From Pirellulaceae bacterium (GTDB lineage Bacteria > Planctomycetota > Planctomycetia > Pirellulales > Pirellulaceae), in NCBI GenBank assembly GCA_023382975.1, contig JAHDXO010000032.1:28668-92667 (forward strand): a DNA stretch of 64,000 nucleotides, in the 5' to 3' direction. Below the pieces are notes generated by a model. It ran no database searches. It saw nothing but the letters and a program-made list of their open reading frames with translations, and was not told where the DNA came from. Positions 1 through 7,660 of this stretch are shown piece by piece. Positions within the stretch are counted from its first letter, which is position 1; every line of letters starts with the position of its first letter. The position numbers were made by a program, and so were the translations under genes.

Positions 1-92
1 CGGTGGTATTCGGTGGTATAGGGTCGGTGGGTTGTTTTTATGGTCCGGGGGTTGTCGGTGGGTCTTATTAGGGGCCTATTTATTGGCCATAT

Positions 93-158
93 CAATCCGA
101 CCGACCGACCAAGGGCGAGTTGTACGACCGGTCGGATTGAAATGAGCCAATCCGACCG
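93..158. repeat. Short inverted and direct repeats, 11-bp unit
   Basis: The word caatccgaccg occurs at 93-103 and 148-158, and its exact reverse complement at 129-139. The first and second copies could form a hairpin with a 25-base loop. The 92 bases before it are G/T-rich with repeated cggtggtat and cggtggg words. I see no gene in 1-202; it may hold the control region of the gene at 203, which has an aagga ribosome site close to its start. No function can be assigned. Confidence 0.6.
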
Positions 159-202
159 ACAAGGCTTTCTTCCTGGTTGAATTTGAAAAAGGAATCCGAA
201 AC

Positions 203-535
203 ATGAACGCGAACACGACCACCTCCGACACCACAACCCCGTGGCCAGCGGACGCCGTTGGTTGCTGCCGTCAATTCCTGAGCGAGTTGACGCCGACGAT
301 GCATCCGCGCATCGGCTGCCGTCTGGTCAAGCGGGCGATGCAGCGGGCCGGCGCACGGATCGGCCTGCCGTTCTACGTGAGCGAGCGGGACTTCGCCGAG
401 ATCGCTGAGCAGGCCGGGTTCAACGTCCTACCGCGGGTGGGCCCCCGTATCAAACCGGCTCATGCCTTCATGGTTGGAGTCTCACGTCGATCGCTTTATC
501 GGTTCCTTCGGCGGCATGGGGTGCAACCATGCTGA
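203..535 (+). CDS. Hypothetical protein, 110 aa
   Basis: I do not recognise this protein. It has a Ser/Thr-rich first 15 residues and then a basic, mostly helical body with several Arg clusters (RRSLYRFLRRH near the C-terminus). There is no signal peptide or membrane segment. The ATG is preceded by an aagga ribosome-binding sequence at good spacing, and the stop overlaps the ATG of the next gene, so the two are probably translated together. It opens a block of small unknown genes that looks accessory (phage-like or another integrated element). Confidence 0.55.
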   Translation: MNANTTTSDTTTPWPADAVGCCRQFLSELTPTMHPRIGCRLVKRAMQRAGARIGLPFYVSERDFAEIAEQAGFNVLPRVGPRIKPAHAFMVGVSRRSLYRFLRRHGVQPC

Positions 536-825
536 GCGAGTACGAATTCTTCGGGCTGTCCACATCATCCGGCAAAGCTGGCGTTGGCGTTGCCACGATG
601 CGAAATCCGCAGTTTGACGAGCGCAGACGGGCGGGGGCGACTGCTGAGGCTACCAGCGGCGACGATGCGTTACACGCGATGCTAGACGGCTTGGACAACA
701 CCCCTCCCCGAAAGTCGGTAGGTACTTTTTCGAGTTTCGGCGGAAGTGTCCCAAGGGAACACATAGATATTCGCACACACTTGCTTTTCGTTTGGCGTTT
801 CCCCCGTTTTTTCGGGGCTTTTTGA
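529..825 (+). CDS. Hypothetical protein, 98 aa
   Basis: Unrecognised small protein whose ATG lies within the last codons of the preceding gene, a sign of translational coupling. The last 20 codons run through a T-rich hairpin that resembles a terminator, giving an unusual Phe-rich tail (VWRFPRFFGAF), so the real end may be earlier or the reading frame may be fortuitous. Nothing in the sequence indicates a function. Confidence is lower than for its partner because composition changes within the frame. Confidence 0.35.
   Translation: MLSEYEFFGLSTSSGKAGVGVATMRNPQFDERRRAGATAEATSGDDALHAMLDGLDNTPPRKSVGTFSSFGGSVPREHIDIRTHLLFVWRFPRFFGAF
802..823 (+). terminator. Rho-independent terminator candidate
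   Basis: A 5-bp stem ccccg/cggggg-side (802-806 with 813-817) closes a loop of six T and is followed by cttttt. It ends the small two-gene unit 203-825 and precedes the separate ribosome site (aggag at 847-851) of the next gene. The stem is short, so it is only a candidate. Confidence 0.4.
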
Positions 826-861
826 GTTTTTTCGAGTTTCGAGCATAGGAGACATGCACCG

Positions 862-1407
862 ATGGGGAGTCAATTTTCAATGAGCAGACAGACGAAGAAC
901 CGGCAACCTGCCGGGGGGGCAACCCGCATCGACGTTCCGGCCGAATTGGCGCGGCTGCCGAGCGGGTTCGCGTATGCCGTGGCTGGCCACGATCACCGCG
1001 AACACGCGGTTCGAGTTCATGCCGCGCTGCTGGCCGAGGAAGTAGCCCTGGGGCTGGGCACGCAACGCATGGATTTCGTGGAACGAATCAAGGGCCATGC
1101 GTTGACGGCAGGCGAGCGGGAAATGCGGCGACAATTCGAGGCCGGGCTGCAGGCCGATGATTTTCTGGCCGAACATGGTGATGAGATCGAGGCACTACCG
1201 CAGAAGCTGGCCGAGGCAGACAAGTCGCTGGCGCTGGCCGATGCTGCGCTGATCGAGGCGCAACGCCGGCGGGATGCGGCTGCTATCCAAGTCGAGCGGG
1301 CGCGACGATTCGCCAAGCAAGTGGAGGATGCACGACGCGCGACCAACCCGAGCGATCCAGCGGTTGTGCATGGTCTGGCGCATGCGCGATCGCTTCGCGC
1401 GAACTGA
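862..1407 (+). CDS. Hypothetical coiled-coil protein, 181 aa
   Basis: Unrecognised soluble protein. Residues 110-165 are rich in Ala, Glu, Arg and Lys with no Pro (alternating acidic and basic residues around ADKSLALADAALIEAQ), which predicts a long helix or coiled coil. It has no signal peptide. The ATG at 862 has aggag ten bases upstream; a second in-frame ATG at 880 (MSRQTK) is an alternative start. Small coiled-coil proteins of this type are common as structural or scaffold-like genes in phage-derived elements, but nothing here proves that. Confidence 0.55.
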   Translation: MGSQFSMSRQTKNRQPAGGATRIDVPAELARLPSGFAYAVAGHDHREHAVRVHAALLAEEVALGLGTQRMDFVERIKGHALTAGEREMRRQFEAGLQADDFLAEHGDEIEALPQKLAEADKSLALADAALIEAQRRRDAAAIQVERARRFAKQVEDARRATNPSDPAVVHGLAHARSLRAN

Positions 1408-1552
1408 GACTGTGCAGGACGGCGGGCGCTGCGTGGCGCCCGGGCTGCAAAGCCGCGCGCGACGGACCCCTCCAATCCGCCGCGCGTCCGTCCGTTTTTT
1501 GAGTTTTGAGTTTTGAGTTTCGATTTCTGAGGTTTTTCTGAAAGGACATGCG

Positions 1553-1756
1553 ATGATTGAGAATCAAGAACTTGCGGCGAAACAGAATGCGTTTCTGGCC
1601 GCGTTGACACCAGACGAGCGCGCGGTTTTCGATGCGGCGCGCCGGGCCGGCTCGAGCTTCGGCGAGTCGCAGTTGGCTTTGGAGAACCACCGGCGGCGCT
1701 CGGCCAAGGCGGCTGCCAAAGCGGCTGCCAAGCGGTCGACGCAATCCGTTTTGTGA
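1553..1756 (+). CDS. Hypothetical small basic protein, 67 aa
   Basis: Small unrecognised protein with an acidic/helical first half and a C-terminal tail built of repeated AAKAAAK-like residues, suggestive of a nucleic-acid-binding tail. It starts at an ATG preceded by aaagga at normal spacing. The 145 bases before it contain hairpins (around 1424-1441 and 1462-1491) ending in six T, then a run of gagttttgagttt words that also occurs before the gene at 862. It belongs to the same accessory block. Confidence 0.45.
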   Translation: MIENQELAAKQNAFLAALTPDERAVFDAARRAGSSFGESQLALENHRRRSAKAAAKAAAKRSTQSVL

Positions 1757-1953
1757 CGTGAGTTGTTCGCCGTCCGCGCGTGGCTGAAAGGCGATCGCTG
1801 CCTTTTTTGAGTTCCCGATGGTGGCGAGCGCGCGGGCGGCAGGTGGGAGAGGGACGGTAGTAGACGGTTGTCCTGCCGTTCACTCCCCCGCTACGATCAA
1901 TGGCCGCCGGCGCGTTGCTGCTGTCTCCTTGCGGCGGCGCGCGAGCGGCGGTT

Positions 1954-1998
1954 GGTGGGGCGTGGTCCCCGAATCTGCCGCGCCCCACCGTTTTTTTT
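1954..1998 (+). terminator. Strong Rho-independent terminator
   Basis: A perfect 9-bp GC stem, ggtggggcg at 1954-1962 pairing with cgccccacc at 1981-1989, is followed by g and eight T. This is the clearest terminator in the window. It isolates the small genes upstream from the glycosyltransferase unit downstream. Confidence 0.75.
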
Positions 1999-2029
1999 CC
2001 TCGTCCATCGGTTCATCGGTCGGGGGTAG

Positions 2030-2239
2030 TTGCTGTGCGTTCTATTCGATCAATTCTGGCCCACCCCCGAAGCCGACAGGAGCGGGAAGTTGCCGACGCG
2101 CACATCCGCCAAGCCTGCTCGGAAATTCAAAGCGGCTGGTCGGCGCGCTACGGCTTCGGGCGGCTGGTTCCTGGGCGCCGACGGAGAGTATCACCCGCGC
2201 GTTGACGTGTTTCTTGCGGCGGACTTTCCCGAGGACTGA
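2030..2239 (+). CDS. Possible small protein, 69 aa, TTG start
   Basis: Open frame with a TTG start preceded by a G-rich stretch (cgggggtag). The middle is strongly basic (KPARKFKAAGRR) and the end is acidic and hydrophobic (VFLAADFPED). Its stop is only two bases before the ATG of the glycosyltransferase gene, which supports a real coupled gene. No family recognised; the weak start makes this tentative. Confidence 0.35.
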   Translation: MLCVLFDQFWPTPEADRSGKLPTRTSAKPARKFKAAGRRATASGGWFLGADGEYHPRVDVFLAADFPED

Positions 2240-2241
2240 GA

Positions 2242-3168
2242 ATGAAAATCGTGCATTCACCGCTGATCGGTCACTGGCGAGCACCGTTCCTTTCCGGCTG
2301 GTCAGGCGTGTTTCCTGGGCATCGGCACATCGTAGTCGATCACTTGACGTCTGTTGAATTTGAAGTTTCCCAAGGGGCTGCGATTTGCATTTCTCACAGC
2401 GGCATGATCGGCGTGGCGGACTTGTCGCGACTGGCCGCGAAATATCCCGAGACGAAGTTTGTCTACTGGGCTCATACCCCTTTGAGCAAGCTGCCATCCG
2501 AAGGCAAGGCCGCGCGAATGTTTCGGCTTTGTCGCGAGCGGCCGAACTGCTTTTTCGTGACGAGCGAGGCGCGTTCCTGCCTTCCGTTGCTGGACGTCCC
2601 GAGGGTTTTGATCTGCCCGCCACCCGTGGCTCCCGTTCCACCCGTGGTTCGTTCGTTGCACCAATTGCCTGTAGTCCTGGTATCGTCCCGAGGGCACGAC
2701 GAAAAGGGCATCGCGTCTTGCTTGGTTGCCATGCGGCTGCTTTCGCGAGAGCGGCGAATCCGGCCGGTTCTGGCGCTGACTGCTGCCGGGCGCTTTCCCG
2801 AATTCGCAGCGGCAATCGGCTTGCAAGTCGAGCAATGGCGGTTTTGTGTTCGGCCAGGTGAGTGGCCATCGCGGCTGCGCGATGACATTGACGTTTTGCT
2901 TACGCCTTCGATGGTGGAGACGTTCGGCCTTTGCGGCATCGAAGCCATGCAACACGGCAGGCCCATTGTCGGATCGCTGGCAATGGCCTACTGCCCGCCT
3001 CAGTGGCAATGCGACCCAAACGACCCCCGCGAAATCGCCGGCGCATTGCGGGCGATTCTGGACGGCTACACCGAGGCATCGGCGACGGCTGGCCAGACAG
3101 CGGCCGAATTCGTGCGACTGGGCAATGAGCGGTTCGCGGAGACGATTCGAGGCATCATCGGCTGCTGA
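2242..3168 (+). CDS. GT-B glycosyltransferase (family 1/4-like), 308 aa
   Basis: Predicted cytoplasmic glycosyltransferase that would transfer a sugar from a nucleotide-sugar donor to an unknown acceptor. The C-terminal half carries the typical donor-site signature: LLTPSMVETFGLCGIEAMQ, an EX7E arrangement with Glu226 and Glu234, followed by GRPIVGS. An SSRG segment near residue 149 fits the inter-domain start of the second Rossmann fold. At 308 residues it is slightly short for the family, mostly in the N-terminal acceptor domain. The ATG has gagga five bases upstream and follows the small ORF by two bases. It is the only recognisable enzyme in the accessory block, which fits surface- or phage-component glycosylation, but that is inference. 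Confidence 0.75.
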   Translation: MKIVHSPLIGHWRAPFLSGWSGVFPGHRHIVVDHLTSVEFEVSQGAAICISHSGMIGVADLSRLAAKYPETKFVYWAHTPLSKLPSEGKAARMFRLCRERPNCFFVTSEARSCLPLLDVPRVLICPPPVAPVPPVVRSLHQLPVVLVSSRGHDEKGIASCLVAMRLLSRERRIRPVLALTAAGRFPEFAAAIGLQVEQWRFCVRPGEWPSRLRDDIDVLLTPSMVETFGLCGIEAMQHGRPIVGSLAMAYCPPQWQCDPNDPREIAGALRAILDGYTEASATAGQTAAEFVRLGNERFAETIRGIIGC

Positions 3169-3189
3169 TCGGCCGGCGCTGGGCCACCG

Positions 3190-3590
3190 GCTGCCGTGGC
3201 TCGTCTGCGGTCTGGTCGGTTCGTGGTTCCCGAGCGGCTGCCGTCCAGATTCCTTTCCTGGTTGCGGGATTCGAGCCGTGGCGAGCGTTTCACCACCTGG
3301 GCGACTGAGAACACCACCGGGGCGCGGATGCGTCCAGATGCGTTTCCCGGGCGTTCGTCCAGTCTGGCCACCTGGGAGTGGATCACCACCGGGTTGTGGA
3401 CCTGGGCGACGATCGACACGTTCGGCACCGAGGGCCACCACATCGCCGTGGCTGCCGTCCGGTCTGGCGCTGGCCCCGTGGCTTGTCTGCGGTCGGACGT
3501 TTGGCCACATCGCCGTGGATCACCTGGGCGACGATCACCGAGGGGCTGCCGTCTGGCGTCCGGCACCTGGGCGCGGTTCAATGGGTGTCG
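3190..3590. repeat. Degenerate short-repeat region without a gene
   Basis: The stretch 3169-3664 has no convincing gene. It is built from recurring words: acctgggcgac at 3295-3305, 3400-3410 and 3522-3532; ccacatcgccgtgg at 3438-3451 and 3505-3518; and variants of gctgccgtccggtctggc, gtctgcggtc and atcaccaccggg. The copies are irregularly spaced and imperfect, so this is not a CRISPR array. It could be a decayed repeat-coding gene, or the end of the integrated block. Confidence 0.6.
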
Positions 3591-3664
3591 GGGCTGTTTC
3601 GAGCGGGTGTCATTGACACCTGAAACGGGCGTTATGGGCGTTCACGGGCGGTTTGCGGCGGTAG

Positions 3665-3985
3665 GGGGGCAAGTGGTGCAAACTCTGCAAAATACCGCGT
3701 TTTCCAGTGTTTTTCCGTATTTCCGGCGATTGGCAGAAAGGAAATCCCGAGTATGCCAACTTTGGGCGAATTCAAGTCCCGGCGGACTCCATGTTTGTGC
3801 TCGGCGACAACCGTCGCATCTCGAAAGACAGCCGATTCCTGGGAACGATCCCGCTTTCGGACCTGCACGGGATTGCACGCATCGTTTACTGGTCCCAGGA
3901 ACGGCGGTTTCCCGATCCGGAGGACACGTCCTATTACGAGCTGGGACCAATCGACTGGTCGCGGATCGGCACCCGTCTTGACTGA
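3665..3985 (+). pseudogene. lepB: Signal peptidase I, C-terminal fragment only
   Basis: Signal peptidase I (peptidase family S26) cleaves signal peptides at the outer face of the inner membrane. Only its conserved C-terminal boxes are here: VPADSMFVLGDNR followed by SKDSR (box D/E region) and a GIARIVYWS segment. The membrane anchor and the parts bearing the catalytic Ser and Lys are absent. The frame opens after a stop at 3662, and a GTG at 3707 is the only plausible start. The product cannot be an active peptidase. Twenty-four bases downstream the nitrilase gene begins with its own aggag site. The break coincides with the end of the accessory block, suggesting insertion or deletion through lepB; the N-terminal half might lie left of the window. 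Confidence 0.75.
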
Positions 3986-4009
3986 CACTTTGCACAGGAG
4001 ACCTCGCGC

Positions 4010-4912
4010 ATGGCCCTTTCCACCGCAACGCAACCGACCGCCGCTGAATCCGTCCCGGGCCGTTTGCGGGTCGCTGCTGTCCAAATGAAGTTCGCTACGA
4101 CCATCGACGAAAATCTGGCAACGATCGCACGCCTGCTGGATCAGGCAGCTCGTCGCGGGGTGGACGCCGTGCTGTTGCCCGAGTGCGCGACCACGGGCTA
4201 TGCCTTTGACTTTTCCCGCCTGACTCCTGTCGACGTTCGCGGTTCGTTGGCCGCGGTGGGCGCCATGGCGGCTCGGCGGCGGATGCACGTGCTGGTGGGC
4301 TCGCCGGTGTTTCGTCGCCGCAAGCTGCACAACGGCTTGGTCGTGTTCGATCGACAGGGGCGGGTGTCCTATTGCTACGCCAAGTGCCATCTGACCGAAA
4401 TGGATCGCAAACACTTCGTCCCCGGAGATGCGGTGGCCCTGTTCGACATCGACGGAGTTTGTGTGACCTCGGTCATCTGCCACGAACGCCGCTATCCGGA
4501 GCTGGTCCGCCTGGCGGTGATGGCCGGTGCCCGCATTCTGTTCCATCCCAACGCCGGCATGGACACTCTGGCCGTCTCGCGCAAGAAGCGAGGCGGGAAA
4601 GATGGCATCGCCACGCGGGCCTTCGAGAACGCCATCTACTACCTCTTCGCCAACTCGGTGGGGCCCCAGGGACAAGGGCTGTGGTCCGCCGGTGACTCGA
4701 AGATCGTCGGGCCGGACGAGCGGGTACTTGGTCTGGCCGACAATCGCAACGAAGCGGTCGTCGTGGCGAACCTGGATTTGTCGAAAGCCACGGGAGTGTA
4801 TGCACAGCGCGGACTTACGAATCCGCCGTTCCTCGCGCCCCATTGGACGCGAATGGTAGACGAGGTCCGCGAGCAAGCACGCAAGTCTTGGCTTGCGTTC
4901 GATCTTCCGTAG
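4010..4912 (+). CDS. Carbon-nitrogen hydrolase (nitrilase superfamily), 300 aa
   Basis: Cytoplasmic hydrolase of the nitrilase/amidase superfamily, which cleaves non-peptide C-N bonds with a Glu-Lys-Cys triad. All three catalytic positions are visible: Glu58 in LLPECATTGY, Lys125 in CYAKCHL and Cys157 in SVICHERRYPEL. Length and the alpha-beta-beta-alpha pattern fit the family. The substrate cannot be told from sequence; candidates are N-carbamoyl amides, omega-amides or a small linear amide. The ATG is preceded by caggag. It follows the lepB remnant and converges with the ceramidase-like gene on the other strand, so it is probably monocistronic now. Confidence 0.88.
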   Translation: MALSTATQPTAAESVPGRLRVAAVQMKFATTIDENLATIARLLDQAARRGVDAVLLPECATTGYAFDFSRLTPVDVRGSLAAVGAMAARRRMHVLVGSPVFRRRKLHNGLVVFDRQGRVSYCYAKCHLTEMDRKHFVPGDAVALFDIDGVCVTSVICHERRYPELVRLAVMAGARILFHPNAGMDTLAVSRKKRGGKDGIATRAFENAIYYLFANSVGPQGQGLWSAGDSKIVGPDERVLGLADNRNEAVVVANLDLSKATGVYAQRGLTNPPFLAPHWTRMVDEVREQARKSWLAFDLP

Positions 4913-4948
4913 GCGTGAATGTCTCCCTTTGACGGACCTTGAGCCGGT

Positions 4949-6481
4949 CTAGTCCAATTCCGGCGGAACGTTGCCGTAGCTCCATCCGTCGCCTTGGAAT
5001 GGCGGATGCGGGGCGGAGACGGGCAGATCGTCCGGCGTCAATTGCTTGGTCAGTTCGATGCCCGTGTCAGCGATCGTGCGCCCCGCCGAGGGAATCAGAT
5101 TGCTGTAGCTGGTCAGCCGAGTTTCGTAGCCGCCGCCGCCCGGTCCCAATGCCTCCTCGGTCGGGACGTATCCGACGCAGCCGTTGGCCAGCGAGACCGG
5201 GAACGTCAGCGGAAAGGGGCTGCCCGCTTTGATGTCCAGGCCGAATTGGCAGAAGTACTCGGCTGGACTGGACGCGAACACGGCAGGTCCGATCTGGATC
5301 GCCTGGACTTCCACGTTCGCCGTGGGTTCTCGCTGCAACTTGGCGTCCAGCATCAGAATCTCCTTGGCAAAGGTCATCTTCGTTGGGTCCGGCTTGGGCG
5401 GCGGATTCGTCCAGAGCTCCAGCGCTTCGTGGACGCGTTCGGGACGCGGCTTGCGGCGTGCGATGTCCAACTGGCTGACGCGACTTGCGACGGTCGCTTG
5501 ATCGGTGCGTTCGACGGACAACAGCACCTTGACGGTCTCCGCACCAACGCGTCCTCCGACAAACCTCGCGGACTGCTCGCCTCGACGCTGTTGGTGAGGG
5601 CTGAGGTTGTCCACCTGGGTGACGTCGCCGGACGCACCCGCGGTGAACACGACGATCGCCTGCTCGCCCATGGCTCCGCGGATGACCTGTTCAAGATAGT
5701 AAATGTAGTTCGCTGAAATGCCGCCGGGGCTGGTCGTCGCGTGGCAGGCAAAGTTCACGACGCAACCCATCAATTGGTCGTTCTGATCCCAAACGCCGAC
5801 CACTCCGACTTCCGGATCCGTCGGGCCGGCGACTTCGGCGATGTCGGGGCTGCCTTGGCCGGGATGTGTGTGCGTCACCGCACTGCTGCTCATCCGGAAG
5901 CGGCGGTTGAAGGCGACTTGGTCTTCCCGGCCACTGCCAAATCCGCAAAACACTGGCGAGCGTCGTTTGTGTGCGTCCTCGACCGCCTCGGTGATCGCGT
6001 TCTCGACTTGGCGCACGTACTCCGGATTCGCTTCGCTGGACTGCTCGTAGGCCAGCTTCTGAACCAAGGGCGAGGCATGGTCGTACTCGCCCGGTTGTAC
6101 CATGCCGACTGGCCCCGACGAGTGGGAGTGCGAGGCGGCGATCAGGACGGATTGGCCGCTGATTCCTGTCTTCTCCTGAATCGCAGTCCGGTACCTTACC
6201 ACCATTTGGTCGGGAACGACCAGTGCATCCACGCCTACGAGGGCGACCTGCTGATGGCCATCGTCGAACACCACCGCGCGGACTTTGCAGGGGTCGTGGA
6301 ACGAGCGGTGGAACGATTTGTGGTATCCACCGGGTTGTTCCATGCCGATCTGCGGCGAGATATCGCGTTCAGCGAAGCCGGCTTTGATCTCCGCTGTCGC
6401 TTTGGCTGGGACTCCCAGAATGACCAAACAGACGACCGCACGCCAAAAGGATCCAGTGCGTTTCATGGGAGGCATCTCCAA
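4949..6481 (-). CDS. Secreted neutral/alkaline ceramidase-like protein, 510 aa
   Basis: Resembles the N-terminal domain of neutral/alkaline non-lysosomal ceramidases, zinc hydrolases that split N-acylsphingosine; in planctomycetes this domain is common and the true substrate is unknown. A signal peptide runs from MKRTGSFWRAVVCLVILG to about residue 30. Metal-site-like segments include AASHSHSSGP (about 113-122), VNFACHATTSPGG (about 243-255) and GASGDVTQ. The C-terminal immunoglobulin-like domain of true ceramidases is missing. An internal ATG (residue 6) may be the real start because the signal peptide begins there. It faces the nitrilase gene tail to tail. Confidence 0.8.
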   Translation of the reverse strand: MEMPPMKRTGSFWRAVVCLVILGVPAKATAEIKAGFAERDISPQIGMEQPGGYHKSFHRSFHDPCKVRAVVFDDGHQQVALVGVDALVVPDQMVVRYRTAIQEKTGISGQSVLIAASHSHSSGPVGMVQPGEYDHASPLVQKLAYEQSSEANPEYVRQVENAITEAVEDAHKRRSPVFCGFGSGREDQVAFNRRFRMSSSAVTHTHPGQGSPDIAEVAGPTDPEVGVVGVWDQNDQLMGCVVNFACHATTSPGGISANYIYYLEQVIRGAMGEQAIVVFTAGASGDVTQVDNLSPHQQRRGEQSARFVGGRVGAETVKVLLSVERTDQATVASRVSQLDIARRKPRPERVHEALELWTNPPPKPDPTKMTFAKEILMLDAKLQREPTANVEVQAIQIGPAVFASSPAEYFCQFGLDIKAGSPFPLTFPVSLANGCVGYVPTEEALGPGGGGYETRLTSYSNLIPSAGRTIADTGIELTKQLTPDDLPVSAPHPPFQGDGWSYGNVPPELD

Positions 6482-6744
6482 ACGAATCGATCATTCGACA
6501 GGCGAGTCCATTCCTTGCGGGCACGCCAGACCCTAAAATACCACAACGATGTCCGTTCAGAACTCATCGGCGTCTCGTTTCCGAGGAAAAAAGAGTGGGA
6601 AAGACCCTTTCGATGCTTTCCCCCAGCGGTCTCACAGAGTAGACTGTACGCCCAAGTCTGGGAGTTCCCGAGGAATGGGGATGCGAGGCGAGGCATCGAG
6701 CGGCAATGTTACGCCGCCGTTTCGCAACTTCCGTAGGAAAAGTC

Positions 6745-7638
6745 ATGCCTACCGTACTCGTAGTAGATGACTCGCGTATTGATCAGCGCCTGGTCGGCGC
6801 GTTGCTCGAAAAAACCCCCAAGCTGGATATAAAATTTGCCAGCAACGGGGTTGAGGCGCTGGAGCAAATCAAGAAGAATCCACCTGATCTGGTGATCACG
6901 GATTTAATTATGCCCGAAATGGACGGCATGCAACTGCTGGCCGAGGTGGGGCGTTCGGATCCGCTGGTTCCCGTGGTGCTGATGACCGGCAACGGCAGCG
7001 ACGAGATTGCTATCGAAGCGGTCAAGAGCGGAGCGCGGGCCTATGTTCCCAAAGCAGCGCTCTCGCGTCTGCTGCCGAGCATCGTCGAGCAGTTGTTGAC
7101 CCTGTGTCGCGAGAAGAGGGAATTGAGTCGTTTCTTGCGTTGTGTCACCGAATCCGAGAGCACGTTTGTCGTCCAAGACAACGACACCCAGTTGATCGCC
7201 CACCTGCTGGAGTATGTCAGCGGGTGCATGCGCAACGCGGCCATTTGCGAAGAGGGCACGGAAGATCTCGTCTGCCTCGGGTTGGAAGAGGCGCTTCGCA
7301 ACGCGATTCACCACGGGAACCTGGAACTTAGTTCCGAATTGCGGGAGATGGAGGACGACGAGTTGTACAACCGGGCGATGGAGGAACGTCGCCGCACGCC
7401 TCCGTATTGCCATCGCAAAGTGCATGTCCGAGTGAGCATTTCCAACGAGGGTGCGAAATTCGTTGTCCGGGACGAAGGGCCGGGTTTCGATCCTTCGAAG
7501 CTGCCCGATCCGACGTCGCCGGAACACCTGGAGTCCGTTTGCGGACGCGGGGTGTGGCTGATGCGGTCCCTGATGGACGAAGTGACGTACAACGACAAGG
7601 GAAACGAAGTGACGCTGATCAAGAAGGCCAAACGCTGA
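6745..7638 (+). CDS. Response regulator fused to HATPase (anti-sigma-kinase-like), 297 aa
   Basis: Two-domain signalling protein. Residues 1-120 are a receiver domain: acidic pair in VLVVDDSR, phosphoacceptor Asp in LVITDLIMPEMDG, Thr in VVLMTGNG and Lys in YVPKAAL. The rest is a GHKL ATPase domain of the RsbW/SpoIIAB type: N-box in GLEEALRNAIHHGN, G1 box in VVRDEGPGFDP and G2 in GRGVWLMRSLMDEV. Such fusions probably couple phosphorylation to control of a sigma-factor partner switch. The frame extends 13 codons further upstream, but the ATG at 6745 begins the receiver domain and has an aggaaaag site. Twenty-two bases separate it from the GTPase gene, suggesting an operon. Confidence 0.85.
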   Translation: MPTVLVVDDSRIDQRLVGALLEKTPKLDIKFASNGVEALEQIKKNPPDLVITDLIMPEMDGMQLLAEVGRSDPLVPVVLMTGNGSDEIAIEAVKSGARAYVPKAALSRLLPSIVEQLLTLCREKRELSRFLRCVTESESTFVVQDNDTQLIAHLLEYVSGCMRNAAICEEGTEDLVCLGLEEALRNAIHHGNLELSSELREMEDDELYNRAMEERRRTPPYCHRKVHVRVSISNEGAKFVVRDEGPGFDPSKLPDPTSPEHLESVCGRGVWLMRSLMDEVTYNDKGNEVTLIKKAKR

Positions 7639-7660
7639 TCGCTTCGCAACGAGCACGGTC

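Noticed and set aside
3190..3590. Possible CRISPR array
   Set aside because: Repeated words differ in length and spacing, are not separated by uniform spacers, and there are no cas genes nearby.
3632..4876. 414-codon minus-strand frame over the nitrilase gene
   Set aside because: Antisense shadow of the nitrilase-family gene, whose catalytic triad and ribosome site are clear on the plus strand.
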